The notes: generated by a model not told the origin, from the letters alone. 56,195 bases of DNA from Kineococcus sp. TRM81007 (GCF_022669155.1 NZ_JALBVB010000052.1:138124-194318), one strand, 5' to 3'. Numbered from the stretch's first letter, positions 7,950 to 17,368 are shown. Made by a program: numbers and translations.

Positions 7950-9145
7950 CCTCCCTGCGCCTGTTCACGTCCGAGTCGGTCACCGAGGGGCACCCCGACA
8001 AGATCTGCGACCAGATCTCCGACGGCGTCCTGGACGCCCTGCTGGCGCAGGACCCCCGCAGCCGCGTGGCGGTGGAGACGATGGTCACCACCGGCCTGGT
8101 GCACGTGGCCGGCGAGGTCACCACCTCCGCGTACGCCGACATCCCCACGATCGTGCGCCAGACGCTGCTGGGCATCGGCTACGACTCCTCCGCCAAGGGC
8201 TTCGACGGGCGCACCTGCGGGGTGGAGGTCTCCATCGGCTCGCAGTCCCCGGACATCGCCCAGGGCGTGGACGAGGCGTGGGAGAACCGCCAGGAGGGCG
8301 GCGGGGTGGACCCGCTGGACCTGCAGGGCGCCGGGGACCAGGGCCTGATGTTCGGGTACGCCTGCGACGACACCCCCGAGCTGATGCCGCTGCCGATCCA
8401 CCTGGCGCACCGCCTCTCCCAGCGGCTGAGCGAGGTGCGCAAGAAGGGTGAGGTGCCCTACCTGCGCCCGGACGGCAAGACGCAGGTGACCATCGGCTAC
8501 GACGGCGAGCGCCCCGTCACCCTGGACACCGTGGTGCTGTCCACCCAGCACGAGCCGGACGTGGACCTGGTGCGGACCCTCACCCCGGACGTGCGCCGGC
8601 ACGTCATCGAGCCGGTGCTGGAGGGCCTGGAGCTGGACACCTCCGACATCCGGCTGCTGGTCAACCCCACCGGCCGCTTCGAGATCGGCGGCCCCATGGG
8701 CGACGCCGGCCTGACCGGCCGCAAGATCATCGTGGACACCTACGGCGGCATGGCCCGCCACGGCGGCGGCGCCTTCAGCGGCAAGGACCCCTCCAAGGTG
8801 GACCGCTCCGCCGCCTACGCGATGCGCTGGGTCGCCAAGAACGTCGTCGCCGCCGGCCTGGCCCGCCGCTGCGAGGTGCAGGTGGCGTACGCCATCGGCA
8901 AGGCGCACCCGGTGGGCCTGTACGTGGAGACCTTCGGCACCGAGCAGGTCGCCCTCGGCCGCATCCAGGCCGCCATCCGCGAGGTGTTCGACCTGCGCCC
9001 GGCCGCGATCGTGCGCGACCTGGACCTGCTCAAGCCCGTCTACGCGCCGACCGCGGCGTACGGCCACTTCGGCCGGGAGCTGCCCGGGTTCACCTGGGAG
9101 CGCACCGACCGCGTCGAGGCCCTGCGCGCCGCAGCGGGCAGCTGA
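7946..9145 (+). CDS. metK: S-adenosylmethionine synthetase
   Basis: The 399-residue protein condenses ATP and methionine to SAM. The signatures are [20 protein letters not shown] at the N-terminus, [12 protein letters not shown] (about residues 129-140) and [19 protein letters not shown] (about 272-290). The GTG at 7946 overlaps the coaBC stop. An earlier in-frame start inside coaBC is rejected because MetK proteins begin just before the FTSESV motif. The stop TGA at 9143-9145 lies in ctga, which could act as a CTG start for an N-terminally extended PriA (see priA). Confidence 0.98.
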   Translation: MTSLRLFTSESVTEGHPDKICDQISDGVLDALLAQDPRSRVAVETMVTTGLVHVAGEVTTSAYADIPTIVRQTLLGIGYDSSAKGFDGRTCGVEVSIGSQSPDIAQGVDEAWENRQEGGGVDPLDLQGAGDQGLMFGYACDDTPELMPLPIHLAHRLSQRLSEVRKKGEVPYLRPDGKTQVTIGYDGERPVTLDTVVLSTQHEPDVDLVRTLTPDVRRHVIEPVLEGLELDTSDIRLLVNPTGRFEIGGPMGDAGLTGRKIIVDTYGGMARHGGGAFSGKDPSKVDRSAAYAMRWVAKNVVAAGLARRCEVQVAYAIGKAHPVGLYVETFGTEQVALGRIQAAIREVFDLRPAAIVRDLDLLKPVYAPTAAYGHFGRELPGFTWERTDRVEALRAAAGS

Positions 9146-9210
9146 CCGGGACGGCGGCCGACCCGGGCGCCGGCACCGGCCCGGCCCCGGCTGACGAACC
9201 CGCCCCGGCC

Positions 9211-9264
9211 GAGCGCGCTCCCGCGAAGCGTGCTCCCGCGAAGCGCGCCCCGGCGAAGCGACGC
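9211..9264 (+). repeat. 15-bp repeats encoding an (A-P-A-K-R)n tract
   Basis: Roughly three copies of a 15-bp unit (cgtgctcccgcgaag-like) lie between metK and the annotated priA start. In the priA frame they read ERAPAKRAPAKRAPAKRR. The codon-sized period and frame continuity with priA suggest a translated basic tail or a relic of one. Confidence 0.55.
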
Positions 9265-9282
9265 AGCAGGGCGCTGGAGGGC

Positions 9283-11271
9283 GTGGCCGCCACCGACCCG
9301 GTGGCCAGCGTGCTGGTCCAGGTGCCGCTGCCGCACCTGGACCGCCCCTTCGACTACCTCGTGCCCGCCTCCGTGGAGCACACCGCCGAACCCGGGCGCC
9401 TCGTGCGGGTGCCGTTCGCCGGCAGCGACGTCGAGGGGTGGGTCCTGGCCCGCCGCGACGCCAGCGAGCACCCCGGCAAGCTGGCGCGGCTGCGGCGCGT
9501 CGTCTCCGGCCTGCCGGTGCTCAGCCCCCAGGTCCTCGACCTCGCCGAGCGCGTCGCCGCCCACTACGGCGGCACCCTGGCCGACGTGGTGCGCCTTGCC
9601 GTGCCCGGCCGCCACGCCGGCGCCGAGGACACCGTCCTGCGCGCCGACCCGGTCCACCACGAGCCGGTGCCCGACCCCGTCACCGGTGGCGAGGACCTGG
9701 CCGGCTGGGACCGGCACACCGCCGGGCGCGCGTTCCTGACCCACCTGGCCGGTGGCGGCGACCCCCGCGCCGTGGCCACCCTCGCCCCCGGCACCGACCC
9801 GCACGAGGCGCTGGCCGTGGCCGCCCGCGCCACCCTCGCCTCCGGGCGCACCGCCCTGCTCGTCGTGCCCGACCACCGCGACCTGCTCCGCCTGGACGCC
9901 GCCCTGACCCGGCGCCTGCCGGCCGGGTCCCACGTGCTGCTGGAGGCCGACGCCGGCCCCGCCGCCCGCTACGGCGCGTTCCTGCAGGCGCTGACCGGCC
10001 GTGCCCGCGTCGTCGCCGGCACCCGCGCCGCCGTCTTCGCCCCCCTGCCGAACCTCGGCCTGATCGCCCTGCTCGACGACGGCGACGACTCCCACGCCGA
10101 GCAGCGCGCCCCCTACCCGCACGCCCGCGACGTCGCCGTCCTGCGCGCCGACGCCACCGGCTGCGCCGCGCTGTTCGCCGGGCGCACCCGCACCGCCGAG
10201 ACGCAGGTCCTGCTCGCCGACGGCTGGGCGCGCGCCGTCACCGCTCCCCGCGAGCTCGTGCGCGCCACCGCCCCGCGCACCGTCGTGGCCGGCACCACCG
10301 GCCCCGACGCGCAGGACCCGCTGGCCGCCGCCGCCCGCCTGCCCAGCGACGGCTGGCGCGTCCTGCGCGACGCCGTGCGCCGCGGCCCCGTCCTGGTGCA
10401 GGTGCCCCGCACCGGCTACGTGCCCGCCCTGGCGTGCCGCACCTGCCGCGAACCGGCCCGCTGCACCGCCTGCCACGGCCCGCTCGCCCTGAGCGCCCCC
10501 GACGCCCCACCGGCCTGCCGCTGGTGCGCCCGCCCCGCCGCCGACTGGACCTGCCCCACCTGCGGCGAGACCCGCCTGCGCGCGGTGGTCACCGGTGCGC
10601 GCCGCACCGCCGAGGAGCTCGGCCGCGCCTTCCCCGGCGTGGAGGTGCGCACCTCCGGCGGCTCCCGCGTCCTGGACGACGTGCCCGCCGAGCCGTCCCT
10701 GGTCATCGCGACCCCCGGCGCCGAGCCACGCGCACCCGGCGGGTACGCCGCCGCCCTGCTCCTGGACGGCTGGGCCCTGCTGAACCGCCCCGACCTGCGC
10801 GCCCAGGAGGAGGCGCTGCGCCGCTGGTGCGAGGCCGCCGCCCTGGTGCGGCCCGTCACCGACGGCGGCGCCGTCGTCGTGGTCGCCGACCCGCAGGCCG
10901 CCGCCGTGCAGGCCCTCGTGCGCTGGGACCCCGCCGGCTTCGCCGAGCGCGAGCTCGCCCAGCGCGCCGAGCTGGACCTGCCGCCCGCCGCCCGCTTCGC
11001 CGGCCTGATCGGCGCCGCCGCCGACGTCGCCGAGACCGTCGGCGCCGTCCTGGCCGCCCTGCCACCCGGCCCGGCCGCCGCCGCCCGCGTCCTCGGCCCC
11101 GTCCCGCTGCCCGAGCGCCCCGGCACCGCCCCGGCCGTGCGCACCGTCGTGCGCGTGCCGCGCACCGCCTCCGCCGAGCTCGCGCAGGCCGTCAAGACCG
11201 TCACCGCCGGGCGCAGCGTGCGCAAGCTGCCCGTGGTGCGGGTGCGCGTCGACCCGCCCGAGATCGGCTGA
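9283..11271 (+). CDS. priA: primosomal protein N' (PriA), actinobacterial degenerate-helicase type
   Basis: The annotated product has 662 residues. It has the N-terminal DNA-binding domain (VLVQVPLPHLDRPFDYLVP, RVPFAG), a helicase-like central region and eight cysteines in four CxxC pairs (CRTC, CTAC, CRWC, CPTC, about residues 384-428) that should bind two zinc ions. A Walker A GxGKT motif is absent, and the DEAH position reads ALLDDGDD. This is typical of actinobacterial PriA, thought to lack helicase activity while keeping a replication-restart role. The GTG at 9283 is preceded by GGAGGG at short spacing. The frame is open back to metK, and a CTG at 9142 overlapping the metK stop would add 47 residues including an APAKR repeat. 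I give the shorter form with moderate confidence in the start. Confidence 0.88.
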   Translation: MAATDPVASVLVQVPLPHLDRPFDYLVPASVEHTAEPGRLVRVPFAGSDVEGWVLARRDASEHPGKLARLRRVVSGLPVLSPQVLDLAERVAAHYGGTLADVVRLAVPGRHAGAEDTVLRADPVHHEPVPDPVTGGEDLAGWDRHTAGRAFLTHLAGGGDPRAVATLAPGTDPHEALAVAARATLASGRTALLVVPDHRDLLRLDAALTRRLPAGSHVLLEADAGPAARYGAFLQALTGRARVVAGTRAAVFAPLPNLGLIALLDDGDDSHAEQRAPYPHARDVAVLRADATGCAALFAGRTRTAETQVLLADGWARAVTAPRELVRATAPRTVVAGTTGPDAQDPLAAAARLPSDGWRVLRDAVRRGPVLVQVPRTGYVPALACRTCREPARCTACHGPLALSAPDAPPACRWCARPAADWTCPTCGETRLRAVVTGARRTAEELGRAFPGVEVRTSGGSRVLDDVPAEPSLVIATPGAEPRAPGGYAAALLLDGWALLNRPDLRAQEEALRRWCEAAALVRPVTDGGAVVVVADPQAAAVQALVRWDPAGFAERELAQRAELDLPPAARFAGLIGAAADVAETVGAVLAALPPGPAAAARVLGPVPLPERPGTAPAVRTVVRVPRTASAELAQAVKTVTAGRSVRKLPVVRVRVDPPEIG

Positions 11272-11391
11272 CACCCGCCCCCGCGGAACGCGCGGGTGCA
11301 ACGCGGGGAGGGCGCCCGAACGGGCGCAGCGAGCGCACCCGTGCCACGATCGCGCCCGGCGGGAGGCTCCCGCCGGACGAGGGGGTTCGCC

Positions 11392-12369
11392 GTGCGCGTG
11401 GTGGTCATCGGGGCGACCGGGCACGTCGGCACCCACCTCGTGCCCCGCCTCGTGCGCGCCGGCCACGACGTCGTCGCGATCAGCCGCGGCACCCGCGAGC
11501 CCTACCACCCCCACCCCGCCTGGGACCGCGTCCAGCGCGTCAGCACCGACCGCGACGCCGAGGACGCCGCCGGCACCTTCGGCGAACGCGTCGCCGCCCT
11601 GCGCCCGGACGCCGTGATCGACCTGGTCTGCTTCACCCCCGCCTCCGCCGCCCAGCTCGTCGACGCGCTGCGCGGGCGCTGCGGGCACCTGCTGCACGCC
11701 GGCACCATCTGGGTGCACGGCCCCGCCACCGCCTCACCCCTGACCGAGGACGACCCGCGCGAGCCGTTCGGCGACTACGGCACGCGGAAGGCGGAGATCG
11801 AGCGGCTCCTGCACGCCGAGACCCGCACCGGCGGCCTGGCCTGCACCGTGCTGCACCCCGGCCACATCAGCGGCGCCGGCTGGCCCGTCATCACCCCGCT
11901 CGGCAACCTCGACCCCGCCGTCTGGCACGCCCTGGCCACCGGCACCGAACTGCCCGTGCCGGGCCTCGGCCTGGAGACCCTGCACCACGTGCACGCCGAC
12001 GACGTCGCCCAGGCCTTCGAGCTGGCCCTGCACCGGCGCTCGCGGGCGGTGGGGGAGAGCTTCCACGTCGTGTCCGAGCGGGCGCTGACGGTGCGCGGCC
12101 TCGCCGTCGCGGCCGCCGGCTGGTTCGGGCGCGAGCCGGTGCTGCGCCCCGTGGCCTGGGAGGAGTTCCGCGAGCTGGCCGGTGAGCACGCGCAGGCGTC
12201 CTGGGAGCACCTGTCGCGCAGCCACAGCGCCTCGATCGCCAAGGCGCGCGCCCTGCTCGGCTACGCGCCGCGCTTCACCTCGCAGGCCGCGGTGGCGGAC
12301 TCGGTGCGCTGGGCGGGCGCGCGCGGGGAGCTGGACCTGGCCGGGCAGCAGGTGCCGCCCACCGCTTGA
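11392..12369 (+). CDS. NAD-dependent epimerase/dehydratase-like (extended SDR)
   Basis: The 325-residue protein has the Rossmann motif VVIGATGHVGTHL (residues ~4-16) and the SDR catalytic pair in DYGTRKAEIE (YxxxK), with DLVCFTPASAAQLVDAL preceding it. It is an extended short-chain dehydrogenase of the NAD-dependent epimerase family, probably acting on a nucleotide sugar or similar substrate. The GTG at 11392 follows a purine-rich gacgaggggg site. Longer upstream starts add an Arg-rich tail of no likeness to the family. It sits just before a pectin-lyase gene with 143 bp between them, and a sugar-related role fits that neighbourhood without proving it. Confidence 0.78.
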   Translation: MRVVVIGATGHVGTHLVPRLVRAGHDVVAISRGTREPYHPHPAWDRVQRVSTDRDAEDAAGTFGERVAALRPDAVIDLVCFTPASAAQLVDALRGRCGHLLHAGTIWVHGPATASPLTEDDPREPFGDYGTRKAEIERLLHAETRTGGLACTVLHPGHISGAGWPVITPLGNLDPAVWHALATGTELPVPGLGLETLHHVHADDVAQAFELALHRRSRAVGESFHVVSERALTVRGLAVAAAGWFGREPVLRPVAWEEFRELAGEHAQASWEHLSRSHSASIAKARALLGYAPRFTSQAAVADSVRWAGARGELDLAGQQVPPTA

Positions 12370-12383
12370 GCGCGAAGCGCCCG

Positions 12384-12397
12384 GGCAAGCGCTTGCC
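12384..12397. promoter_or_regulatory. LacI-family operator-like palindrome
   Basis: The perfect 14-bp palindrome GGCAAGCGCTTGCC is centred on CG and lies 116 bp upstream of the PL11 lyase start. The AAGCGCTT core is characteristic of operators bound by LacI-family sugar repressors in actinobacteria. No LacI gene is in the window. Confidence 0.55.
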
Positions 12398-12451
12398 AGG
12401 GCGCCGCGCGGCCTCGTACGGTCGATCGAAGCGGGAGGGCCGTACGCCGCT

Positions 12452-12461
12452 GAATCGTTTC
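12452..12461. promoter_or_regulatory. second LacI-type half-palindrome
   Basis: GAATCGTTTC is a near-palindrome around CG (one mismatched pair) similar to the GAAACGTTTC operator class. It lies 61 bp downstream of the first palindrome and 51 bp before the lyase start, and it may overlap the promoter or the start of the transcript. Confidence 0.35.
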
Positions 12462-12512
12462 GCGACGACGGCGTCGCGTGGACCGGGCCCACCCACGGAC
12501 GAAGGACGGGCG

Positions 12513-15089
12513 ATGAGGCTTCTCCCACGTGCGACCACCGGTCGCGCGCTCCTGTGCGGCGGCGTCAGCGCCGCGCTGCTGGTGGGTTCCGCCGCCGGCA
12601 CCGCCGGCGCGCACCCCGCACCGGACCGGACGGGCGCCGGCACCGGCGTGCAGCTCGAGTGGCTCGACCGCGGCCTGGTCGCGGCGGCCACCGATCGCGG
12701 CGTGTTCCTGTCGTGGCGGCTGCTGGGCCACGAGGTCACCGGCGCCACGGTGAGCGGCGAGACCGGTCCGGGCTTCCGCGTCTACCGCGACGGCGCGCTC
12801 GTGACGACCGTCACCGGCAGCACGAACTGGCTGGACACCGCCGGCGGCGAGGGCTCGCGCTACCGCGTCGTGCCCGTCGTCGACGGCCGCGAGGCCGGCC
12901 CGGTGGGGGAGGCGACCCCGTGGGGCGGGGCGTCCCTGGACGTGGCGCTGCGCAAGCCGGCCGGCGGCACCACCCCGGCGGGGGAGCAGTACACCTACTC
13001 CGCCAACGACGTCAGCGCCGCGGACGTCGACGGCGACGGGCAGCTGGAGCTCGTCGTGAAGTGGGACCCCTCGAACTCCAAGGACGTCTCCCAGGTCGGC
13101 TACACCGGCAACGCCTACCTCGACACGTACGAGCTGGACGGCACCCTCCTGGCCCGTGTCGACCTCGGCGTGAACATCCGCGCCGGCGCCCACTACACCC
13201 AGTTCCTGGTGCAGGACTTCGACGGCGACGGCCGCGCCGAGCTGATGCTCAAGACCGCCCCGGGCACCTCCAGCACCCGCTACGTCGACGGGGAGGCGGC
13301 CGGCACCCGGCCGATCACGCTGCTGCCCGAGGACGTGGCGGCGGGTGTGACCCACGCCGACGACTACCGGCTCAGCGCCGCGCAGTACCGCGAGCACTTC
13401 ATCGGGGTGCTGCGCGGCTGGCACGCCCACCCCGAGGTCGTCGCCGGTCGCTGGCCGGTAACGGTCGAGGAGGCCCTGGGCCTGGAACCGAGGTACTCCT
13501 ACCCCCTCTCGCAGGCCGACGCGGCCGCGCTGGCCGACCACTTCATCGACGTCTACGCACCCGCCCGCTCCTCCCGCAACGCGCTGCGGGCCTTCGAGGG
13601 TTTCATCCTCACCGGGCCCGAGTACCTCACCGTCTTCGACGCCGGCACCGGCGAGGAGCTGCAGACCGTCGCGTACGAACCCGGCCGCACCGACGACGGC
13701 CTGATGTGGGGCGACTACGCCATGTCCCGCATCGAACCGGGGAACCGTGTCGACCGGTTCCTCGCCGGCGTCGCCCACCTGGACGGCGAGCGCCCCTCGG
13801 CGGTCTTCGCCCGCGGTTACTACACGCGGGCGACGCTGGTGGCCTACGACTGGGACGGTGAACGGCTGACGCGGCGCTGGTCCGTCGACAGCGGTTTCGC
13901 CCCCATGACGAACCCGTTCGACGACAGCCCGCACGGGCGCGACGGCACCGACCCGGTGTACGGCACGCTCACCACGCAGGGTTTCCACTCCCTCAGCGCC
14001 GCCGACGTCGACGGCGACGGCAGGCACGAGGTCGTCTACGGTTCCGCCACGATCGACGACGACGGCTCCCTGCTGTACTCCTCGTTCGACACGATGCCCG
14101 AGGGCTCGGCGGACCCCGGCGCGAGCGCCCGGCTGGGCCACGGCGACGCCATGCACGTCACCGACATCGACCCCGACCGCCCGGGCCTGGAGATCTTCAC
14201 CGTGCACGAGGGCGGCACCTGGGCCCCGTACGGCAACGCGCTGCGCGACGCCGCCACCGGCGAGACGATCTTCGGCACCTACTCCGGCCGCGACACCGGC
14301 CGCGGCATGATCGGCGACGTCGACCCCGGCACCCGCGGCATCGAGGTGTGGGCGTCGATGCCGAACGGCACGGACGGCTCCGGCCTGCTCAGCGCCCGGG
14401 GCGAGCAGCTGGCCACCACCACGCCCGGGACCAACCAGTCGATCCGCTGGGCCGCCGACGGCACCACCCAGATCGTCGAGGGCTCCGGCGACGCCACCCC
14501 CGTCGTGGTCGACCGGGACCACGGCGTCCTGCTCACCGCGACCGGCACCCGCACCGACAACGGCACCAAGGGCAACCCGGCCCTGGTCGCCGACGTCCTC
14601 GGCGACTGGCGCGAGGAACTGGTGCTGCGCACCACCGACAGCACGGCGCTGCGCATCTTCCTCAGCACCGAGGTGACCGACCGCGCCGTGCGAACCCTGA
14701 TGCACGACGCGCAGTACCGCGACGAGGTCGCCCGGCAGCAGACCGGCTACAACCAGCCGACGCACCCCGGGTTCTACCTCGCCTCCGACACCGACTTCAC
14801 GCAGGTCCCCGCACCGGACGTGCTGGCACCCACCCCCGAGGTGCTCGGTGCCCGCCTGGCGGAGCTGTCCGCCGCCGGCGAGGTCACCGGACCGGTGGTG
14901 AAGGTCCTGCGGGCGCACGCGCGCAACGCGCAGCGGCACCTCGAGCGCGGCCGCGCGGAGCAGGCCGGGCGCGAGCTGCACCGCTTCCTCGACCGGCTCG
15001 AGCAGCGCCCGGGCAGCAGCCGGGTCGGTGAGCACGCGGAGCGGGTCCTGCGGTACACCGCCACCTCCGCGCTCACCGCGCTGGGCTGA
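12513..15089 (+). CDS. secreted rhamnogalacturonan lyase, PL11 family, with C-terminal FIMAH-like domain
   Basis: The 858-residue protein starts with a signal peptide (basic RLLPRATTGR, hydrophobic core LLCGGVSAALLVGSAAGTAG, cleavage near AGAHPAP). The mature part begins with a fibronectin-like segment (VFLSWRLLG, GFRVYRDG, YRVVPVVDGREAG). It is followed by the PL11 beta-propeller with repeated calcium-binding loops DVDGDGQLE, DFDGDGRAE and DVDGDGRHE, and the family landmarks GNAYLDTYELDG and SIRWAADGTTQI. It should cleave the rhamnogalacturonan I backbone of pectin by beta-elimination outside the cell. The last ~75 residues (VTGPVVKVLRAHARNAQRHLERG) match the helical FIMAH-type tail common on secreted actinobacterial enzymes. 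Two LacI-type sites upstream suggest sugar-responsive control. Confidence 0.9.
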   Translation: MRLLPRATTGRALLCGGVSAALLVGSAAGTAGAHPAPDRTGAGTGVQLEWLDRGLVAAATDRGVFLSWRLLGHEVTGATVSGETGPGFRVYRDGALVTTVTGSTNWLDTAGGEGSRYRVVPVVDGREAGPVGEATPWGGASLDVALRKPAGGTTPAGEQYTYSANDVSAADVDGDGQLELVVKWDPSNSKDVSQVGYTGNAYLDTYELDGTLLARVDLGVNIRAGAHYTQFLVQDFDGDGRAELMLKTAPGTSSTRYVDGEAAGTRPITLLPEDVAAGVTHADDYRLSAAQYREHFIGVLRGWHAHPEVVAGRWPVTVEEALGLEPRYSYPLSQADAAALADHFIDVYAPARSSRNALRAFEGFILTGPEYLTVFDAGTGEELQTVAYEPGRTDDGLMWGDYAMSRIEPGNRVDRFLAGVAHLDGERPSAVFARGYYTRATLVAYDWDGERLTRRWSVDSGFAPMTNPFDDSPHGRDGTDPVYGTLTTQGFHSLSAADVDGDGRHEVVYGSATIDDDGSLLYSSFDTMPEGSADPGASARLGHGDAMHVTDIDPDRPGLEIFTVHEGGTWAPYGNALRDAATGETIFGTYSGRDTGRGMIGDVDPGTRGIEVWASMPNGTDGSGLLSARGEQLATTTPGTNQSIRWAADGTTQIVEGSGDATPVVVDRDHGVLLTATGTRTDNGTKGNPALVADVLGDWREELVLRTTDSTALRIFLSTEVTDRAVRTLMHDAQYRDEVARQQTGYNQPTHPGFYLASDTDFTQVPAPDVLAPTPEVLGARLAELSAAGEVTGPVVKVLRAHARNAQRHLERGRAEQAGRELHRFLDRLEQRPGSSRVGEHAERVLRYTATSALTALG

Positions 15090-15114
15090 GCGCACCGCCC
15101 CGGTGCCGCTGCGT

Positions 15115-15154
15115 GCCCGGCGCCGGCCGTCCGCGACGACGGCCGGCGCCGGGC
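15115..15154. terminator. bidirectional hairpin terminator
   Basis: A perfect 17-bp stem (15115-15131 with 15138-15154) and 6-nt loop lie between the convergent PL11 lyase and DUF2079 genes. There is no long T tract, as is usual in high-GC actinobacteria. Confidence 0.8.
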
Positions 15155-15185
15155 GCGGGCCTCAGCACGGGCCTCAGCACACGTT

Positions 15186-16628
15186 TCAGCCCTCGCCCGG
15201 CAGGTGCACCACGACCGTGTCGCCGGTGCGCTCCACCCGCACCCCCGGCAGCGCGGCGACCTCCTCCAGCCACGCCAGCTTCCCCGCGCGCGAGACGCCC
15301 GTGGACGCGCGCGAGGCGTCCAGGACCACCACGCCCGGCAGCCGCTCCAGCGGTGCGTCCACCGACCAACCCACCACGTCGTGCCCACCGCCGGCGTCCC
15401 CCAGCAGGTACGGACCGGAGGTGTTGTCCGCCGCCAGCCGCGTACCGGCCGGCAACTGCGCCGTCGCCGCCTGCACCTGCTGCACGTACGGCCCCGGCCG
15501 CCAGGCGGCCGCCTGCCACGGCAGCGACAGCGAACCCACCGGCAGCACCCACGCCGTCGTCGCCGCGCTCGCCAGAGCCGCCAGCACCGCCAGCGGCACC
15601 ACCGCCCGCGGCCGCCGCCCGCCCACCCGGCGCAGCACGTCCACCAGCGCCACCGCCGCCACCGGCACCAGCACCGCCCCGTAGTGCAGACCCGGCGACC
15701 AGTACGACGGCGTGACCGAGACCAGCCGCCACGCCAGCGTCGGCACCGCCAGCACCGCCACCGGCGAGGCGACCCACAGCACCCCGCCGCCGACCGCGGT
15801 GGCGAGCACCAGCACCGCCCGCAGCCGCAGCGCCTCACCGGCCGGCACCGGCTCCGGCGCCGCCGCGGTGCGCGCGCTGCCGCCGAAGGCCGCCAGCCGG
15901 CTCAGGTCGTGCGCGGGATCCACCGCCAGCATCGTGGCGAACGCCACCACCACCCCGGCCACCGCCGCCGCCGCCAGCGCCGCCCCGGCCCGGCGCCGCC
16001 CGCGCACCCACAGCAGCACCGCCACCACCGCCACGGTGGCGCCCATGTCCTCCTTGACCAGCAGCAGCGGCAGCGACCACAGCGCCGCCGCCCGGTGCCG
16101 GTGCTCCAGCAGCGCGGTGGCGCACAGCGCCAGCAGCGGCACCGCCAGGCACACCTCGTGCACGTCGAAGCGCGCCGCCGCCAGCGACCCGTGCGCCACC
16201 GCCGCACCCGCCGCCACCGCCACCGCGGCCGGCAGCGGCAGGTGCCGCACCGCGCAGCGCGCCACCAGCGCCGTGCCCAGCCCCAGCAGCAGCGCCTGCG
16301 CCAGCACCAGCGAGCGCGGGTCCGGCCAGGCCGCCCACACCGGGCCGAACACGGCCGTGGCGGGCGAGAAGTGGTCCCCCAGCAGCGGCGTGCCGCCCAG
16401 CACGCCCGACGTGGGCAGCTGCAGGCGCGCCCACGAGGCCGCCGACTGGCTGAAGATGCCCAGGTCGTAGTTCGTCGCCTCGCCGCGGTGGAAGTGCCCC
16501 AGACCGATCGAGGCGCACAGCAGCGCCGAGACCACCCCGGCCAGCGCCACCAGCGCCCGGCCGGCGCCCGTCGGCGCCCGCGGCGCGGGCGGGGAGGCAG
16601 CCGGGGAGGTCGTGCGCAGCGCGGTCAT
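15186..16628 (-). CDS. DUF2079 family polytopic membrane protein
   Basis: The 480-residue hydrophobic protein has about nine to ten predicted membrane helices. The DUF2079 signature region is near the N-terminus: FHRGEATNYDLGIFSQSAASWARLQLP and LLGDHFSPATAVFGPVWAAWPD, followed by ARFDVHEVCLAVPLLA and LVKEDMG. These conserved acidic/His residues in extracellular loops resemble GT-C glycosyltransferases, but the function is unknown. The soluble C-terminal ~90 residues hold a Rossmann-like strand pattern (VVVLDASRAS). I chose the ATG at 16628. A frame extension to 16709 adds a Gly/Arg-rich tail unlikely to be coding. It converges on the PL11 lyase and shares its terminator. Confidence 0.8.
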   Translation of the reverse strand: MTALRTTSPAASPPAPRAPTGAGRALVALAGVVSALLCASIGLGHFHRGEATNYDLGIFSQSAASWARLQLPTSGVLGGTPLLGDHFSPATAVFGPVWAAWPDPRSLVLAQALLLGLGTALVARCAVRHLPLPAAVAVAAGAAVAHGSLAAARFDVHEVCLAVPLLALCATALLEHRHRAAALWSLPLLLVKEDMGATVAVVAVLLWVRGRRRAGAALAAAAVAGVVVAFATMLAVDPAHDLSRLAAFGGSARTAAAPEPVPAGEALRLRAVLVLATAVGGGVLWVASPVAVLAVPTLAWRLVSVTPSYWSPGLHYGAVLVPVAAVALVDVLRRVGGRRPRAVVPLAVLAALASAATTAWVLPVGSLSLPWQAAAWRPGPYVQQVQAATAQLPAGTRLAADNTSGPYLLGDAGGGHDVVGWSVDAPLERLPGVVVLDASRASTGVSRAGKLAWLEEVAALPGVRVERTGDTVVVHLPGEG

Positions 16629-16710
16629 CGCCGACGATGATGCCGCCCGCCCCGCCCGCCCCCCGCGCCCGGCCCGGCCCGGACCGGTCGGGGACGTCGG
16701 CGCGCCCACC

Positions 16711-16716
16711 TAGACT
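16711..16716 (+). promoter_or_regulatory. candidate -10 box for def operon
   Basis: TAGACT lies 106 nt upstream of the def start. The implied leader contains a near-tandem gacccgcagcacgac duplication (16755-16769 and 16771-16785). Confidence 0.45.
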
Positions 16717-16822
16717 CTCAGGGCCGCGCGCGCCCCGCCGCGCTCGCGCCCCGGGACCCGCAGCACGACGGACCCGCAGCACGACAGACGCCCAGCACCA
16801 CCCGATCCCGACGAGGAGCCCC

Positions 16823-17368
16823 GTGGCAGTCCAGCCGATCCGCCTGTTCGGCGACCCGGTCCTGCGCCAGCGCGCGCAGGAGGTGACGACCTTCGACAAG
16901 GAGCTGCGCAAGCTCGTCAAGGACCTCGAGGACACCATGCTCGCCGCCCCCGGCGCCGGGCTGGCCGCCCCCCAGCTCGGAGTGGGCCTGCGGGTGTTCA
17001 CCTACCACGCCGACGGGGAGCTGGGGCACCTGGTCAACCCGGTGCTGGACCTGTCCGAGGAGTGCCAGGACGGCGACGAGGGCTGCCTGTCCTTCCCCGG
17101 CATCGTCGCCGACACCCGCCGCGCCCTGCACGTGGTCGCCAAGGGGTACGACGTGCACGGCGAACCCGTCACGATCACCGGCTCGGAGTTCAAGGCGCGC
17201 GCCATCCAGCACGAGACCGACCACCTGGACGGGGTGCTGTTCATCGACCGCCTCGACCGGGCCCAGCGCAAGCTGGCGCTGAAGGCGGTGCGCGAGGCGG
17301 AGTGGATGGGCCAGCCCGCCCCGCAGGTCAAGGTCTCCCCGCACGCCACGTTCGGCCAGGCCCGCTAG
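16823..17368 (+). CDS. def: peptide deformylase
   Basis: The 181-residue metalloenzyme removes the formyl group from nascent N-termini. All three family motifs are intact: GAGLAAPQ (about residues 44-51), EGCLSFPG (metal-ligand Cys) and QHETDHLDG (HExxH metal ligands). The GTG start is preceded by GAGGAG. The TAG stop overlaps the fmt GTG by one base (TAGTG), so def and fmt are coupled. They act on opposite ends of the same N-formyl-methionine cycle. Confidence 0.97.
   Translation: MAVQPIRLFGDPVLRQRAQEVTTFDKELRKLVKDLEDTMLAAPGAGLAAPQLGVGLRVFTYHADGELGHLVNPVLDLSEECQDGDEGCLSFPGIVADTRRALHVVAKGYDVHGEPVTITGSEFKARAIQHETDHLDGVLFIDRLDRAQRKLALKAVREAEWMGQPAPQVKVSPHATFGQAR

Noticed and set aside
12366-12512. 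Longer N-terminus for the PL11 lyase
   Set aside because: The ATG at 12513 starts a proper signal peptide. The upstream in-frame stretch contains the LacI-type operator and no secretion signal.
16629-16709. Extended start of the DUF2079 protein
   Set aside because: The 27 added residues are Gly/Arg/Ala-rich and precede an ATG (16628) that fits a short cytoplasmic N-terminus before the first helix.
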